Notes: a model not told the origin generated them from the sequence alone. A stretch of 35,102 bases of DNA from Bacteroidales bacterium (GCA_949419965.1 CASPAC010000017.1:1-35102); one strand, 5' to 3'; numbered from the stretch's first letter, positions 1 through 8,101 are shown. Program-made: numbers and translations.

Positions 1-2
1 CC

Positions 3-380
3 GACGCCAAGGCGCTGCTCGAATCGATCGCCCGCAGCTTCGGCTACATCTACGGACGCGAGAAGCACGTGCGCATCAACACCGTGTCGCAGTCGCCCAC
101 GGCGACCACCGCAGGCAACGGCGTGCTCGGACTGGGCGATCTGATGTCGTTCGCCGAGAACATGTCGCCCCTGGGCAACGCCACGGCCGAAGACTGCGCC
201 GACTACGTGCTGACGCTCTTCTCCGACTTCACGCGCAAGGTGACGATGCAGAACCTCTTCCACGACGGCGGTTTCTCGTCGATGGGCATGTCGCGCCGCG
301 CCATGAAGACCTACGAAAAGGGCATGCGTTTCGACGACGTGCACCAGAACCAGTATCCTTTCGGTCAGCAGGAGGAGTAA
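3..380 (+). CDS. fabI: Enoyl-[acyl-carrier-protein] reductase [NADH], FabI, 3' part
   Basis: Only the C-terminal part (about 125 residues) lies in the window; the reading frame is open from the first bases. FabI reduces the trans-2-enoyl-ACP double bond with NADH in the last step of each fatty-acid elongation cycle in the cytoplasm. The stretch YGREKHVRINTVSQSP, the following TTAGNGV, and LFSDFTRKVTMQNLFHDGGF are characteristic of the C-terminal half of FabI in Bacteroidota, covering the end of the Rossmann domain and the tail after the substrate-binding loop. The catalytic Tyr and Lys lie upstream, outside the window. The gene ends in TAA and is followed within 30 bases by a strong stem-loop, so it closes its transcript. 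I am confident of the family; nothing can be said of its promoter or operon. Confidence 0.93.
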   Translation, partial: DAKALLESIARSFGYIYGREKHVRINTVSQSPTATTAGNGVLGLGDLMSFAENMSPLGNATAEDCADYVLTLFSDFTRKVTMQNLFHDGGFSSMGMSRRAMKTYEKGMRFDDVHQNQYPFGQQEE

Positions 381-407
381 CTCCCGGGCCGGCAAGGCAT
401 AAAGCAA

Positions 408-441
408 GGCGGAATCCCAAGCAACGGGGTTCCGCCTTTTC
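408..441. terminator. Bidirectional intrinsic terminator between fabI and cydB
   Basis: An 11-bp stem with one G-T wobble (GGCGGAATCCC with GGGGTTCCGCC) and a 7-base loop is followed by TTTT on the plus strand. On the minus strand it is followed by TTGCTTT. It lies between the convergent ends of fabI and cydB and could end both transcripts. Confidence 0.8.
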
Positions 442-480
442 TGTGTCAGGTCTTCGCCCGGCGGGCCGACCCGTTCAATA

Positions 481-1632
481 TCAATATTGGTGTCCCTCTC
501 CGTCGAGTTCTTCGCGGGTCAGAGGCCGGCGGCCGATCGCCCGCCATGCCCAGGCGATGTAGGCCGCCACGAAAGGAATCATCAGCGAGACCCACGCCAT
601 GGTCCGCAGGGTGAATAAACTCGACGACGAACCGGCGATCGTGAGCGACGACTGCATGTCGACCAGCGAGGGATAGTAGGCCGTACGGTTCCAGCCGGCA
701 CAGAGCAGCAGCGCCAACACGGACGCCACCGTGCCGCCGCCCCCGAACCCGACCGCCCGGCGGCTGCCGCGCCACCCGAGCCGGATGCTCCACAGCACCG
801 CTACCACTCCGGCCAGCAGCAACGCCGCAACGAAAGGCATTTCCAAAAAATTACGGAGGTACTTATAAGGCACCGCCACGATCGTCCCCGTCGCCGGATC
901 GGCCGCCAGCCCCGTCGCGAAAAGCAGACGTACGAGCCAAGCTGCGAAGCAGACCGCGAACCCCAGCGCACAAGGCAGCATCCGCCTGCGGGCACGGGCC
1001 ACGAAAGCGTCGTCCGCCACGCTGCCGATGAAGTATTGGCAGGCCAGCATCATGGCCAGCAGCGTTACCGCCGCGCCCAGCACGAGGTTCCAGCCGTTGG
1101 CCAGCGCATCGAGCCCGTGCCACGGAGTCGCCCACTGCGAAATCACGACACCGGCACCCCCGGCCGCATCGGCCAGATTCAGCCGGTCGACGGTAAAGGG
1201 CGCCCCCGTGAAGAACGTGGAGACGGCGGTGCCCAGGAGCAAGGGGCCCAAGATGCCGTTGATCGTAAGAAAGACGTCGAACGTCCGGCGGCCCAGCAGG
1301 TTGGCGGGTTTGCGGCGGTATTCGTAGGCCACGGCTTGCAGCACGAAGCAAAGCAGAATGGCCATCCACACGTAGAACGCCCCGCCGAACGACGTGGAGT
1401 AGAACAGCGGAAACGACGCGAAGAAAGCGCCGCCGAAAGTGACCAGCGTGGTGAAGGTGAGTTCCCACTTGCGGCCCAGGGCGTTGACGGCCAGACTGCG
1501 GTCCTCCTCGGTCCGGCCCAGACACGGAAGCAGCGCCTGCCCGCCCTGCACGAAGAGCAGAAACACAAGCAGCGCCCCTAAGAGCGAAATCACGAACCAC
1601 CAGTAGTGTTGTAAGATTGTCAGCGTATCCAT
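481..1632 (-). CDS. cydB: Cytochrome bd quinol oxidase subunit II (CydB)
   Basis: A 383-residue polytopic membrane protein, the usual CydB length. With CydA it forms the cytochrome bd oxidase, which oxidises (mena)quinol and reduces O2 to water in the inner membrane; in gut Bacteroidota it is the nanaerobic, oxygen-scavenging oxidase. The N-terminal helix ILQHYWWFVISLLGALLVF leads into the QGGQ turn and then GRKWELTFTTLVTFGGAFF, matching the CydB family (CydDE-independent structural subunit). About eight or nine hydrophobic segments are visible. ATG start; stop TGA-type end next to the terminator shared with fabI. It lies 167 bases after cydA on the same strand; this spacer is GC-rich and has no obvious promoter, so co-transcription with cydA is likely. 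No CydX-like small ORF is visible after it. Confidence 0.95.
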   Translation of the reverse strand: MDTLTILQHYWWFVISLLGALLVFLLFVQGGQALLPCLGRTEEDRSLAVNALGRKWELTFTTLVTFGGAFFASFPLFYSTSFGGAFYVWMAILLCFVLQAVAYEYRRKPANLLGRRTFDVFLTINGILGPLLLGTAVSTFFTGAPFTVDRLNLADAAGGAGVVISQWATPWHGLDALANGWNLVLGAAVTLLAMMLACQYFIGSVADDAFVARARRRMLPCALGFAVCFAAWLVRLLFATGLAADPATGTIVAVPYKYLRNFLEMPFVAALLLAGVVAVLWSIRLGWRGSRRAVGFGGGGTVASVLALLLCAGWNRTAYYPSLVDMQSSLTIAGSSSSLFTLRTMAWVSLMIPFVAAYIAWAWRAIGRRPLTREELDGEGHQY

Positions 1633-1799
1633 CGTTGTTGTTTATATTCGTTCGATCCCCCCTGTCGATGCTGCGTTCGGCCCATCGGTTGACACCGGAC
1701 CGCAGCCCGCGGGGAACGCCCGGCACCAGCCGGACTGTTGCGGGCCTCCGCCGGGAGGGGGTGCGGCCCGCGCAGCTCCGAGAGCCGCCGAAAAAGAGG

Positions 1800-3377
1800 T
1801 CACAGTTTCTCCGGTTCGGGAATCTCCGCCCCGTCAGGCCCCAGTCGTATCTGCCGCAGCAGAATGCTTATCTCCACGGCGAGCAGCACCGTGAACAGCG
1901 CCAGAAAGAGGAAAAACGTCGTGCCGACCGACGCGCTCGGAATCTTCGAGGCCGCAACGCCCACCGGCATCAGGTTCTGGACGGCCCACGGCTGACGCCC
2001 GGCTTCGGCCACCGCCCACCCGGCCTGCGACGCAAGATAAGCCACGGGAATCATCCACACGCAGAGCCGCAGCAGCCAGCGCGCCGAAGCGAGCGTGCCG
2101 CGCCGGTTGAGCCACCAGACGGCAGCCAGCAGCACGATGAACAAGACCCCGGCGCCGACCATCACGCGGAACGAATAGAAGAGCAGCGGCACGTTGGGCA
2201 CCGTCTGCGCCGGTGATTCGAGATACCCGTAGCCGAAGTAGGCGAAATACTCGCGCAGAAACTCCTCGCCCTCGGGAGCCGCCGGGTCGAACTTGCGCTC
2301 CACGGCGGCCATCGCCGCACGGTCTCCGGCTTCGCGGGCCGCCCGATAGCGCCCCAGCTCGGCGACCGCCTTGCGGCCGCGCGCCATCATCTCCTCGGCC
2401 GACAGGATGCCCCGCTCCGCATTGCCCGCCACCAGATCGCGGATGCCGGGCACATAGGACTCGGCATCGCGGAAACTCATCCACGAAAGCAGCTTCGGGA
2501 TGCCGATCCGGAACCGGAACGGCCCGTCGTCGTCCGCTCTGTCGCGGCGCAACAGCCCGACGACCGTGAGCGAAGCGCCCGCTTCGCCGTCGTAAAGCGC
2601 TTCCATGGCAGCCAGCTTCATGGGTTGCACGCGCGCAACCACAGCGCCCGACCGGTCGCCCGTGACCGCCGTGACGACGGCGAAAACCGCACCGAAAAAC
2701 GATGCGATGGCGATGCTCCCGCGGGCCATCCGCTCCTCGCGCCGTCGCAACAGGTACCAGGCGCTCACACCGACGACGAAAAGCGCCGCGAGCACGAACG
2801 ACGAAGCGACCGTATGGAAAAACTTGTTGACGGCCACGGGCGAGAGGGCCACCTCCCAGAACGAGGTCATCTCGTTGCGCACGGTTTGCAGGTTGAACCT
2901 GCACCCCACCGGATACTGCATCCAGGCGTTGGCGACCAGAATCCACAGCGCCGAAAGGTTGGCGCCGACGGCCGTGAGCCACGTGGCGGCGAGGTGGGCG
3001 CCGCGGCTCACCTTGTCCCACCCGAAGAACATCACGGCGATGAAGGTGCTTTCCAGAAAGAAAGCCATGATCCCCTCGATGGCCAGCGGCGCCCCGAAAA
3101 TGTCGCCCACGAAGTGGGAATAGTTGGACCAGTTGGTGCCGAACTCGAATTCGAGGATGAGCCCCGTAGCCACGCCGATGGCGAAATTGATGCCGAACAG
3201 CCGCATCCAGAAGCGGGTGGTCCGCCGCCAGAAAACATCGCCCGTGCGGTAGTACAAGGTCTCCATGATGGCCGCCAGGACGCTCAGGCCGAGCGTCAGC
3301 GGCACGAAGAACCAGTGGTAGACGGCCGTCATGGCGAACTGCGCACGCGACCAGTCGACTGTTTGCAAATAATCCAT
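1800..3377 (-). CDS. cydA: Cytochrome bd quinol oxidase subunit I (CydA)
   Basis: 525 residues, the haem-bearing subunit. By comparison with E. coli CydA, the haem ligands and key acids are all present: His21 (YHWFFVPLT), Glu101 and Glu109 (EGIMAFFLES), His188 (FFHTVAS) and Met406 (FRVMVG). The GDIFGAPLAIEG block and the GWxVAExGRQPW block near the C terminus are intact. The periplasmic Q-loop between about residues 241 and 390 has the quinol-binding Lys254/Glu259 context (MKLAAMEA) and is of the roughly E. coli size. The gene follows a DUF4492 gene by 22 bases, an arrangement that recurs in Bacteroidota, and precedes cydB. Function: quinol oxidation and O2 reduction at haems b558, b595 and d in the inner membrane. 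Confidence 0.96.
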   Translation of the reverse strand: MDYLQTVDWSRAQFAMTAVYHWFFVPLTLGLSVLAAIMETLYYRTGDVFWRRTTRFWMRLFGINFAIGVATGLILEFEFGTNWSNYSHFVGDIFGAPLAIEGIMAFFLESTFIAVMFFGWDKVSRGAHLAATWLTAVGANLSALWILVANAWMQYPVGCRFNLQTVRNEMTSFWEVALSPVAVNKFFHTVASSFVLAALFVVGVSAWYLLRRREERMARGSIAIASFFGAVFAVVTAVTGDRSGAVVARVQPMKLAAMEALYDGEAGASLTVVGLLRRDRADDDGPFRFRIGIPKLLSWMSFRDAESYVPGIRDLVAGNAERGILSAEEMMARGRKAVAELGRYRAAREAGDRAAMAAVERKFDPAAPEGEEFLREYFAYFGYGYLESPAQTVPNVPLLFYSFRVMVGAGVLFIVLLAAVWWLNRRGTLASARWLLRLCVWMIPVAYLASQAGWAVAEAGRQPWAVQNLMPVGVAASKIPSASVGTTFFLFLALFTVLLAVEISILLRQIRLGPDGAEIPEPEKL

Positions 3378-3399
3378 CCGAAAGAAAAATTTTCAACTT

Positions 3400-3615
3400 T
3401 CAAGCTCCCCCGTCCGTCAGCTCCTCCAACACGTATGCCGCCCGCTCCCCGTCGCTCTTGCCGGCCAGAAAATCGGGAAAGAAAAAGAGTTTCAGCACGG
3501 CGAACATCACGAAAAGCTTCACCAGCACGACGATCCACAGCGTCCGCCCCAGCGCAGTCATGCTGCGGAAACCCTCCGCATAGAAACGGACGATGCAACG
3601 GAGTGTCGGAAACAT
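3400..3615 (-). CDS. DUF4492 small membrane protein, cytochrome bd-associated
   Basis: 71 residues with one central hydrophobic helix (TLWIVVLVKLFVMFAVLKLFFF) flanked by a basic N-terminal segment (YAEGFRSMTALGR) and an acidic soluble tail. The pattern FYxxGFRSMTxxxxLW plus MFAVLKLFFFPDFL fits DUF4492, a Bacteroidota family of unknown function found directly upstream of cydA. It is the first gene of the cyd operon. Inference: it is a small accessory or assembly subunit of the oxidase, by analogy with CydX-type single-helix subunits, though it is unrelated in sequence and sits at the opposite end of the operon. ATG chosen at 3615; later starts would cut into the conserved N-terminal part. Confidence 0.85.
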   Translation of the reverse strand: MFPTLRCIVRFYAEGFRSMTALGRTLWIVVLVKLFVMFAVLKLFFFPDFLAGKSDGERAAYVLEELTDGGA

Positions 3616-3625
3616 GATTTATTTT

Positions 3626-3782
3626 GTATTTTTGACTTCGTCTTAGATACTTTCGCCTCGGGAATGTTCAAATAAATTCGACATTCCGCTCGGCTTGTTC
3701 GTATTTTTGGCTTGCGCCCAAGATACTCCCGCTCGGCAAAAACAAGCAAGCTTGCTTTTGCTCTCGCTTATTCGTATTTTTG
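3626..3782 (+). repeat. Two tandem copies of a structured intergenic repeat in front of nhaC
   Basis: Unit A covers 3626-3700 and unit B 3701-3773, followed by a last GTATTTTTG box (3774-3782). Each unit has an outer stem: AAGATAC (3720-3726) pairs with GTATTTT (3774-3780) in unit B, and TAGATAC (3644-3650) with GTATTTT (3701-3707) in unit A. Each also has an inner stem: GGAATGT/ACATTCC in A (3661-3667, 3681-3687), and GCAAAAACAAGC/GCTTGCTTTTGC with an AA loop in B (3736-3761). Between the stems lie near-constant TCCCGCTCG and CTCGCTTATTC. The same design recurs at 29402-29754 and at 27109-27172. The unit sits between divergent genes, and its right outer arm carries the -7 box of nhaC. Confidence 0.8.
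3775..3782 (+). promoter_or_regulatory. Bacteroidota -7 box for nhaC (TATTTTTG)
   Basis: TATTTTTG fits the Bacteroidota consensus TAnnTTTG and ends 24 bases before the nhaC ATG. Identical boxes occur at 3702-3709 and 3627-3634 in the preceding repeat units, so up to three tandem start sites are possible. No clean TTTG is seen 19-21 bases upstream of the last box. Confidence 0.6.
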
Positions 3783-3806
3783 CCGTTCGTTCAACTGTCG
3801 CGAATT

Positions 3807-5246
3807 ATGGAAAACCAAGTTACCAAAACCCCGTCGCCCTGGCTTTCGGCCATACCGCTGGCCGTGCTCGCGCTGCTGCTCTGCATCGTCATCCGCTGCT
3901 TCGGCGGCGGCGCCATCGACGGCGGCAGCCAGATCGCCCTGCTCTCGGCCGCTTCGGTCTGCGCCATGATCGCCATCGGCGTCTACCGCTGCCGGTGGGA
4001 GGTGCTGGAGGAGTCCGTCATCGACAACATCCGGGCTTCGGCCTCGGCCATCATCATCCTGCTGCTCATCGGCGCCATCGCCGGCACGTGGATGGTCGGC
4101 GGCGTGGTGCCGACGATGATCTGCTACGGACTGAGAGTCCTCCACCCGTCGTTCTTCCTCGTAGCCACCTCGCTGATCTGCGCCGGGGTCTCGCTGATGA
4201 CGGGCAGTTCGTGGACCACCATCGCCACCATCGGCGTGGCCCTGATGGGCATCGGCCGCGCGATGGGATTCCCCGAGGGGTGGATCGCCGGCGCCATCAT
4301 CTCGGGCGCCTACTTCGGCGACAAACTCTCGCTGCTCTCCGACACCACGGTGCTGGCTTCGTCGACCGTCGGCGTCGGCATCTTCGACCACATCCGCTAC
4401 ATGCTGCTGACCACCGTGCCCTCGATGGCCGTCGCGCTGGCCGTCTTCACCGTCGCCGGCTTCTCGCTCGACCACCTCGACGGCGCCCACGCGCTCCGCT
4501 ACGCCGAAGCACTCGAAGCAACGTTCCGCATCACGCCGTGGCTGCTGCTCGTGCCGCTGGCCACAGGCTTTCTGATCGCCCGCAAGCTCCCGGCCCTCGT
4601 CACGCTCTTCGCCGCCGTGGTCTTCGCCTGCATCGCCATGCTCCTGGTCCAGCCCCGGCTCGTAGCCGAAGTCGCCGGAGTCGCCCGCCTCGACTTCCTG
4701 TCGGGCTTCAAAGGGGTGCTGATGACCTGCTTCGGCCCCACGGCTCTGGAAACGGGCAATCCGCAGCTCGACGAGCTCGTCGCCACGCGCGGCATGGCCG
4801 GCATGCTCAACACCGTGTGGCTGATCCTCTGCGCCATGTGCTTCGGCGGCGTGATGACCGGCAGCGGCATGCTCCGTTCGCTCACCGGCATCTTCCTGCG
4901 CTTCGTGCGGCGGCCGTTCCCGGCCGTGGCGTCGACCGTCGGCGCCGGCATCTTCTTCAACCTCTGCACGGCCGACCAGTACATATCGATCATCCTTTCG
5001 GGCCGTCTCTTCCGCGACCTCTACGCCCAGCGCGGACTCGAAGCCCGGCTGCTGAGCCGTTCGGTCGAAGACTCGGCCACGGTCTGCTCGGTGCTCGTGC
5101 CGTGGAATTCGTGCGGCATGACGCAGGCCACGGTCCTGGGCGTCTCGACCTTCGTCTATTTCCCCTACTGCATCTTCAACCTTGTCAGCCCGCTCATGTC
5201 GCTCCTGGTGGCGGCCGCCGGCTGGCGCATCTACCGCAAACGATGA
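3807..5246 (+). CDS. nhaC: NhaC-family Na+/H+ antiporter
   Basis: 479 residues with about eleven to twelve hydrophobic segments. NhaC antiporters exchange cytoplasmic Na+ for external H+ in the inner membrane for pH and sodium homeostasis. Family marks are LLLIGAIAGTWMVGGVVPTMI, the SLMTGSSWTTIATIG segment, GAIISGAYFGDKLSLLSDTTVLA and, near the C terminus, a VPWNSCGMTQATVLGV segment. I start at the ATG at 3807 (MENQVTK); an upstream in-frame TTG lies inside the promoter -7 box and cannot be the start. The stop codon overlaps the ATG of the next gene (ATGA), so the two are translationally coupled. NhaC and malate/lactate-coupled relatives share the fold, so the exact substrate is not fixed. 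Confidence 0.9.
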   Translation: MENQVTKTPSPWLSAIPLAVLALLLCIVIRCFGGGAIDGGSQIALLSAASVCAMIAIGVYRCRWEVLEESVIDNIRASASAIIILLLIGAIAGTWMVGGVVPTMICYGLRVLHPSFFLVATSLICAGVSLMTGSSWTTIATIGVALMGIGRAMGFPEGWIAGAIISGAYFGDKLSLLSDTTVLASSTVGVGIFDHIRYMLLTTVPSMAVALAVFTVAGFSLDHLDGAHALRYAEALEATFRITPWLLLVPLATGFLIARKLPALVTLFAAVVFACIAMLLVQPRLVAEVAGVARLDFLSGFKGVLMTCFGPTALETGNPQLDELVATRGMAGMLNTVWLILCAMCFGGVMTGSGMLRSLTGIFLRFVRRPFPAVASTVGAGIFFNLCTADQYISIILSGRLFRDLYAQRGLEARLLSRSVEDSATVCSVLVPWNSCGMTQATVLGVSTFVYFPYCIFNLVSPLMSLLVAAAGWRIYRKR

Positions 5247-5893
5247 ACACGCGACTCGTAATCTTCGACCTCGACGGCACGCTCCTCGACACCATCGGCG
5301 ACCTGGCCGTGGCGTGCAACGCCACGCTGGCGATGCGCGGACTGCCGCAGCACTCCTACGACGACTATTGCGGCTTCGTGGGCAACGGCATCATGCGCCT
5401 GGTGGAACGGGCGCTGCCCGAACCCTTGCGCACACCCGAAAACGTGGCCCTCATGCGCGCCGACTTCGTGCGCTGCTATACGGAGCACATCGACGCCCGC
5501 ACCCGGCCCTACGAAGGCGTCCCCGAACTGCTGGCCGTGCTCTCACAGCGCGGCCTTCGGCTGGCCGTGGCGTCGAACAAGTTCCAGGCGGGCACCGAAA
5601 AACTGGTGCGGCGCTTCTTCCCCGGCATCGCGTTCGACCCGGTCTTCGGGCAGCGCGAGGGAGTACCCTTGAAACCCGACCCTGCCGTAGCGGAGACGAT
5701 CCTCTCGCTGACGGAGACGCCGCCGGGCCAGGCGCTCTTCGTCGGCGACTCGGGCATCGACATCCTCACGGCCAAGGCGGCCGGCATCCGCTCCGCAGGC
5801 GTAACGTGGGGCTTCCGCTCGCGGACCGAACTGGAGGAGGCGGGCGCCGACCATATTGTCGACCGGGCCGAAGAAATACTCGCCCTGCTCTGA
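5243..5893 (+). CDS. HAD-family phosphatase, phosphoglycolate phosphatase-like (Gph)
   Basis: 216 residues. HAD motif I is VIFDLDGTLLDT (nucleophile Asp9, acid/base Asp11), motif II is the VASNK serine, motif III is LKPDP, and motif IV is FVGDSGIDI. The alpha-helical C1 cap lies between about residues 15 and 80 (subfamily IA). Gph hydrolyses 2-phosphoglycolate formed when DNA ends are repaired; the same fold also covers pyrophosphatase PpaX and other sugar-phosphate phosphatases, so the substrate is uncertain. The ATG overlaps the nhaC stop (ATGA). Nothing ties the two functions together beyond shared transcription. The frame ends 58 bases from the convergent sigma-54 activator gene. Confidence 0.85.
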   Translation: MNTRLVIFDLDGTLLDTIGDLAVACNATLAMRGLPQHSYDDYCGFVGNGIMRLVERALPEPLRTPENVALMRADFVRCYTEHIDARTRPYEGVPELLAVLSQRGLRLAVASNKFQAGTEKLVRRFFPGIAFDPVFGQREGVPLKPDPAVAETILSLTETPPGQALFVGDSGIDILTAKAAGIRSAGVTWGFRSRTELEEAGADHIVDRAEEILALL

Positions 5894-5951
5894 CGCCGCA
5901 GCCGGCGCCAAAACCCGCAGCGGCAACACCCCGGTCCCGGGAAGCAGCGAT

Positions 5952-7097
5952 CTAACAATAACACTCCACGTCGGCCGCCGCGATCTTCTCGTCGGAAAGG
6001 ATGATCAGGCGCTCGATGACGTTGCGCAGCTCGCGGATGTTGCCCGTCCAGGGCTTCTCCTGCAAAGCCCGCAGCGCCTTGGGCTCGATCGGCTTGGGCG
6101 GCAGGCCGTACTCGGCGCAGATGGCGCGCACGAAATGGTCGACCAACCCGGGAATATCCTCGGTGCGCTCGCGCAGGGCCGGAACCCGCACGACGACCAC
6201 GCCGATGCGGTGGTAGAGGTCCTCGCGGAAATTGCCCTTGTCGATCTCCTCGCGCAGGTTCTTGTTGGTGGCGGCGATGACGCGCACGTCGACCTCGATG
6301 TCCTTGTCGCTGCCCACGCGGCTCACCTTGTTCTCCTGCAAGGCCCGCAGCACCTTGGCCTGGGCAGCCAGCGACATGTCGCCGATCTCGTCCATGAAGA
6401 GCGTGCCGCCGTCGGCCTGCTCGAACTTGCCCTTGCGCTGCTTGATGGCCGAAGTGAAGGCGCCCCGCTCGTGGCCGAAAAGTTCGCTTTCGATCAGTTC
6501 GGAGGGGATGGCCGCGCAGTTGACCTCCACGAAAGGAGCCGCCGCACGGGGACTCTTGGCATGGAGCCAGCGCGCCACGAGCTCCTTGCCGGTGCCGTTC
6601 TCGCCGGTGATGAGCACGCGGGCGTCGCACGGCGCCACCTTCTCGATAAGCTGCCGCACCCGCTCGATGCCCGCCGACGAACCGATGATCTCCTGCACCT
6701 GCATCGCGCGTGCGCGGCGCGGACGGCGCGCCGGCGCGGGAGCGTGCGCACCGGAAGCAGAGGAGTCGGAATCGGGCTCGTCGACGATGCGGCGGATCGA
6801 CTTCAGCAGGCGGTTCATGTCGACGGGTTTGGTCAGAAAGTCGCGGGCCCCCGAGCGCACGGCCTCGACGGCCGAGTCGATCGAAGCCTCGGACGAAAGC
6901 ACGATGAACGGCACGTCGCCCTCGGGCATCCGGCACCCGGTGTCGGAGAGGATGACGTCGAACGGCACGCGCCGGCACAACTCCTCGGCAGCCGTGTCGT
7001 CCTCGGCGGCCTCGGTGGAGAAACCCTCGTATTCGAGCCGCTCGCGCAAGGTGTTTCGCATACTTTTTGAACGGTCGAGAATTAAAACCTTTGGCAT
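5952..7097 (-). CDS. Sigma-54-dependent response regulator with shortened receiver and no HTH
   Basis: 381 residues. Residues 1-95 are a receiver-like domain, 96-133 a basic proline/alanine linker, and 134-381 an AAA+ sigma-54 activation domain. The AAA+ part has Walker A GENGTGKE (165-172), Walker B LFMDEIGD (Asp236/Glu237), the NFREDLYHRIG motif and the WTGNIRELRN motif. The sigma-54-contacting loop reads GAFTSA (212-217), not GAFTGA. In the receiver, Asp52 and Lys90 are in place. However, only about 16 residues separate Asp52 from the VLSS strand instead of about 28, so helix alpha-3 appears deleted, and the acidic pair near residue 8 is reduced to a single Asp. The chain stops right after the AAA+ domain, so no Fis-type helix-turn-helix is present. 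Inference: it activates RNA polymerase with sigma-54 from solution or through a partner, and may not respond to phosphorylation. No histidine kinase is adjacent. Confidence 0.88.
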   Translation of the reverse strand: MPKVLILDRSKSMRNTLRERLEYEGFSTEAAEDDTAAEELCRRVPFDVILSDTGCRMPEGDVPFIVLSSEASIDSAVEAVRSGARDFLTKPVDMNRLLKSIRRIVDEPDSDSSASGAHAPAPARRPRRARAMQVQEIIGSSAGIERVRQLIEKVAPCDARVLITGENGTGKELVARWLHAKSPRAAAPFVEVNCAAIPSELIESELFGHERGAFTSAIKQRKGKFEQADGGTLFMDEIGDMSLAAQAKVLRALQENKVSRVGSDKDIEVDVRVIAATNKNLREEIDKGNFREDLYHRIGVVVVRVPALRERTEDIPGLVDHFVRAICAEYGLPPKPIEPKALRALQEKPWTGNIRELRNVIERLIILSDEKIAAADVECYC

Positions 7098-7099
7098 AC

Positions 7100-7129
7100 T
7101 TGATATTTTCGAAATTTTACCTACTTTTG
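7100..7129 (+). promoter_or_regulatory. Promoter TTG-N19-TACTTTTG upstream of the DUF4290 gene
   Basis: TTG at 7100-7102 and TACTTTTG at 7122-7129 are 19 bases apart, which fits the Bacteroidota pattern. It would give a leader of about 235 bases before the next gene. This GC-rich leader (7140-7372) holds no visible ORF or clear RNA element. The element overlaps the region just upstream of the divergent regulator gene. Confidence 0.5.
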
Positions 7130-7372
7130 CCGGTGCCCGACCCGGGCCGGGCGGCGCTCTGCCGCAAGCGCTCCGCGACGCGCGGAGATCGGGTCCGGGA
7201 CTGCGCCTGCGCCCAAAGGTAGGGCTTTCCGCAGCGCAAAACCAATTTCACGGGCCCGGGCGCCCGCCCCGTTCCGGAGGGCCGGACGCTCCTGAATCGC
7301 ACCACTGCCCGAGACCGGCCGGACACTCCGCACGACCGGACGCAACAACGCCGGCAACCGCACGAACGACAC

Positions 7373-8068
7373 ATGGAAAAAAATTACAACTACAAGCGTC
7401 GCAAACTGTATCTGCCCGAATACGGGCGCCACATACAGGAGATGATCGACTCGCTCACCCGCATCGAAGACCGCCGCGACCGCAACCGCCAGGCCCGCGC
7501 CGTGATCGCCGTGATGGGCAACCTGTTCCCCTTCCTGCGCGACACGGCCGACTACAAGCACAAGCTGTGGGACCACCTCTTCATCATGTCTGACTTCCAG
7601 CTCGATGTCGATTCGCCCTATCCGCGTCCGAGCCGCCAGGAACTCACGGCCTCGCCCCACCGGATGGCCTATCCCCAGAGCCGCTTCGCCCATAAGCACT
7701 ACGGCAAATACGTGGAGCAGATGCTGCAGCGTCTCAAGGAGATGAAGGATCCCGGACAGATCAACCGCACGGTCGACAATCTGGCCCGCTACATGCGCAC
7801 CAAGAGCTACGAATACAACCAGGAGCACCCCAGCAACGAAGTGATCATAAAAGACATCAAGGAGATGTCCGGAGGTGGGGTCAAAATCGACGAAGTGGCC
7901 TTGAATAATCTCCGAAGCGACTACAAACAGCACTTTTCGGGACGTCAGCAGAAAGGCGGACAGCAGCGCCAGCAGCAGCGGGGCCGCAACCAGCACGGCA
8001 ATCGGGGCCAGCAGCACAACAACCGCAACTTCCAGAAAAACGGCGGTCGCCGCAATTTGCAGAAATAA
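7373..8068 (+). CDS. DUF4290 family protein with basic Gln/Asn/Gly-rich tail
   Basis: 231 residues. The conserved part (about 1-185) starts EKNYNYKRRKLYLPEYGRHIQEM and contains GNLFPFLRD, KLWDHLFIMSDFQLDVDSPYP and RFAHKHYGKYVEQM, matching DUF4290, a Bacteroidota family of unknown function. The last about 45 residues are low-complexity and strongly basic (runs of Gln, Arg, Gly, Asn), like RGG/QN tails that bind RNA; that role is inference. No signal peptide or membrane segment, so cytoplasmic. ATG start at 7373. It is flanked by two promoters, so it is probably monocistronic. Confidence 0.87.
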   Translation: MEKNYNYKRRKLYLPEYGRHIQEMIDSLTRIEDRRDRNRQARAVIAVMGNLFPFLRDTADYKHKLWDHLFIMSDFQLDVDSPYPRPSRQELTASPHRMAYPQSRFAHKHYGKYVEQMLQRLKEMKDPGQINRTVDNLARYMRTKSYEYNQEHPSNEVIIKDIKEMSGGGVKIDEVALNNLRSDYKQHFSGRQQKGGQQRQQQRGRNQHGNRGQQHNNRNFQKNGGRRNLQK

Positions 8069-8070
8069 AC

Positions 8071-8101
8071 TTGCATGGAGCGGCGGAATTTGCTATATTT
8101 G
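8071..8101 (+). promoter_or_regulatory. Promoter TTG-N20-TATATTTG for the thioredoxin-fold lipoprotein
   Basis: TTG at 8071-8073 and TATATTTG at 8094-8101 with a 20-base spacer match the Bacteroidota consensus closely. It starts just after the DUF4290 stop codon and leaves a leader of about 185 bases before the ATG at 8291. The leader is GC-rich with several short inverted repeats but nothing I recognise. Confidence 0.7.

Noticed and set aside
3780..3806. nhaC starting at the TTG at 3780
   Set aside because: It overlaps the -7 box; the ATG at 3807 gives the usual N terminus.
7140..7372. Riboswitch in the long leader of the DUF4290 gene
   Set aside because: No known aptamer motif or terminator-antiterminator pair is visible.
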